This document shows, piece after piece, positions 5,741 to 6,459 of a DNA stretch of 6,459 nt. The notes below the pieces were generated by a model. The model was not told the origin of the DNA. It worked only from the letters and a program-made list of their open reading frames with translations, and made no database searches. The translations under genes were made by a program, and so were the position numbers. Each line of letters opens with the position of its first letter. Positions within the stretch are counted from its first letter, which is position 1. The DNA is from Spirochaetaceae bacterium (GTDB lineage: Bacteria; Spirochaetota; Spirochaetia; SZUA-6; Fen-1364): assembly GCA_003154555.1 (NCBI GenBank), contig PMDT01000085.1, positions 1 through 6,459 of the forward strand. The letters are read 5' to 3'.

Positions 5741-5823
5741 GCGGCAGTGCCGCTTTCACCACGGCGCTTGGCGCATCGCGATGCTGCCCCCCGCGCGTCC
5801 CGGCAGGCCCATCGGGACGCGCG
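5741..5823 (-). terminator. GC-rich palindrome cluster downstream of the beta-barrel gene
   Basis: Three palindromes follow one another. An 11-base-pair hairpin (5792-5802 with 5813-5823, core GCGCGTCCCG/CGGGACGCGC, ten-base loop) starts 13 bases after the barrel gene's stop. Then comes the perfect 12-base palindrome GCATCGCGATGC (5773-5784), and then GCGGCA-G-TGCCGC (5741-5753). The first is probably where transcription of the barrel gene ends, although no T-run follows. The others may be part of the same 3' structure or sites for a DNA-binding protein near the LUD promoter. Confidence 0.45.
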
Positions 5824-5835
5824 CTGCGCTCACGC

Positions 5836-6459
5836 TCAGAACGATCCGGTGCCGACGCTCGCATTCAGGAGAAGCGCCAGGGTCGGCTTGGCGACATAGT
5901 CAGGATTGTATCCGGGGTTCGGCTGGCCGTTGATCGTCCGGAAGCTGCTCGAAAATCCCGTCGGGTCGGCGAACTCCGTCCCGGCGGCGCCCCATGAGAG
6001 GCTGGCCCCGACCGAGAGCTTGAGGTACGTGAACATCGTGAAGGCGACAGTCGGGCTCACGTACCCTGAACCGTCCGAGAAGTTCATGATGCCGAGCATC
6101 GAGACGTCGGCCTTGCTGTTGGCGATCGAGGTCCAGCTCATATAGATGACGCCGTAGTGCATGCCGATCTGGCCAAGGCCGCCGAATGTACTGGCGATGC
6201 TCGCGGCATTCAGCGTCGGCTCGCTCGCGGGCTGACCGCCTGCCCTGTCCATGACCGCCTGCAGGATATCCTGCACGCTGAGCGTGCCATAGCCCTGCCC
6301 GTTGTAGAGATACTGGCCGACAAAGGTGAAGTTCCAGTCCTGGTTGGTATACATGATGCCCGCGGTCGCCTTGAAGAAGGTATTGCCGCTGTTGTCGATG
6401 ACCGTGTACGCCGAGCTCCCGCCGCCCGGCCACGTCGTCGCGCCGCTTTCGATGTACGC
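5836..6459 (-). CDS. Putative outer-membrane beta-barrel protein (C-terminal part)
   Basis: This is the last 207 residues of a protein whose start lies right of the window; the frame is open to the edge. It is rich in Gly, Ser, Thr and aromatic residues, with no long hydrophobic helix. Alternating amphipathic strands can be seen (WNFTFVGQYLYN, QIGMHYGVIYMSW, ADVSMLGIMNF, VAFTMFTYLKLSVGASLSW, TLALLLNASVGTGSF), joined by polar loops such as the one with FADPTGFSSSF. It ends in phenylalanine, the usual recognition signal for BAM-dependent insertion into the outer membrane. A surface or porin-like role is inferred; I cannot name the family. A soluble beta-rich extracellular protein is the main alternative. 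The ATG at 6354 is internal, not the start. Confidence 0.68.
   Translation of the reverse strand, partial: AYIESGATTWPGGGSSAYTVIDNSGNTFFKATAGIMYTNQDWNFTFVGQYLYNGQGYGTLSVQDILQAVMDRAGGQPASEPTLNAASIASTFGGLGQIGMHYGVIYMSWTSIANSKADVSMLGIMNFSDGSGYVSPTVAFTMFTYLKLSVGASLSWGAAGTEFADPTGFSSSFRTINGQPNPGYNPDYVAKPTLALLLNASVGTGSF

Noticed and set aside
5691..5864. N-terminal extension of the LUD protein to an upstream start at 5864
   Set aside because: The extra residues would be read from the palindrome cluster and AT-rich promoter and would overlap the end of the barrel gene; they show no family similarity.
1..6459. tRNA or rRNA genes, insertion sequences
   Set aside because: No cloverleaf, rRNA-like stretch, transposase or long terminal inverted repeat was found by reading both strands.

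Overview
This is a GC-rich, densely coded bacterial segment with three parts. The cell is probably diderm, because the right edge carries a gene for an apparent outer-membrane beta-barrel that ends in phenylalanine. The left part, by contrast, closely resembles a Firmicutes drug exporter with a Firmicutes-style sensor kinase. A spirochaete or another diderm with Firmicutes-like content would fit, but the sequence alone does not settle the taxon.

Left part (1-3455, + strand): a tight three-gene operon. It encodes a BmrA-type homodimeric multidrug ABC exporter (5' end cut by the window), an OmpR/PhoB-type response regulator (TTG start, strong Shine-Dalgarno) and a histidine kinase whose start overlaps the regulator's stop (ATGA). 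The kinase has two membrane helices separated by only a few residues, so it has no extracytoplasmic sensor domain. That is the layout of intramembrane-sensing kinases. The likely logic is that envelope or drug stress is read at the membrane, the regulator is phosphorylated, and exporter expression changes.

Middle (3456-4602): a 314-base gap holding a possible hairpin behind the kinase and a striking cluster of GTAAC/GTTAC half-sites. Then comes a small ABM-like protein (dimeric alpha/beta barrel, + strand), convergent with and overlapping by 32 bases an HxlR-family regulator (- strand). An intrinsic terminator for the + strand gene lies inside the tail of the regulator's coding region. The half-site cluster is a candidate operator for this or a related regulator.

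Right part (4603-6459, - strand): a LUD-domain (LutC-like) protein followed by a small three-helix membrane protein of unknown function with a conserved-looking CNIGPAEI motif. The two probably form an operon driven by an AT-rich promoter placed so close to the LUD start codon that the mRNA may be leaderless. Upstream on the same strand is the 3' end of the beta-barrel gene, separated by a cluster of GC-rich palindromes.

No tRNA, rRNA, insertion sequence or CRISPR array was seen. No wholly new system is evident. The best leads are the LUD/membrane-protein pair, the exporter with its sensor-less kinase, and the half-site cluster beside the HxlR regulator.
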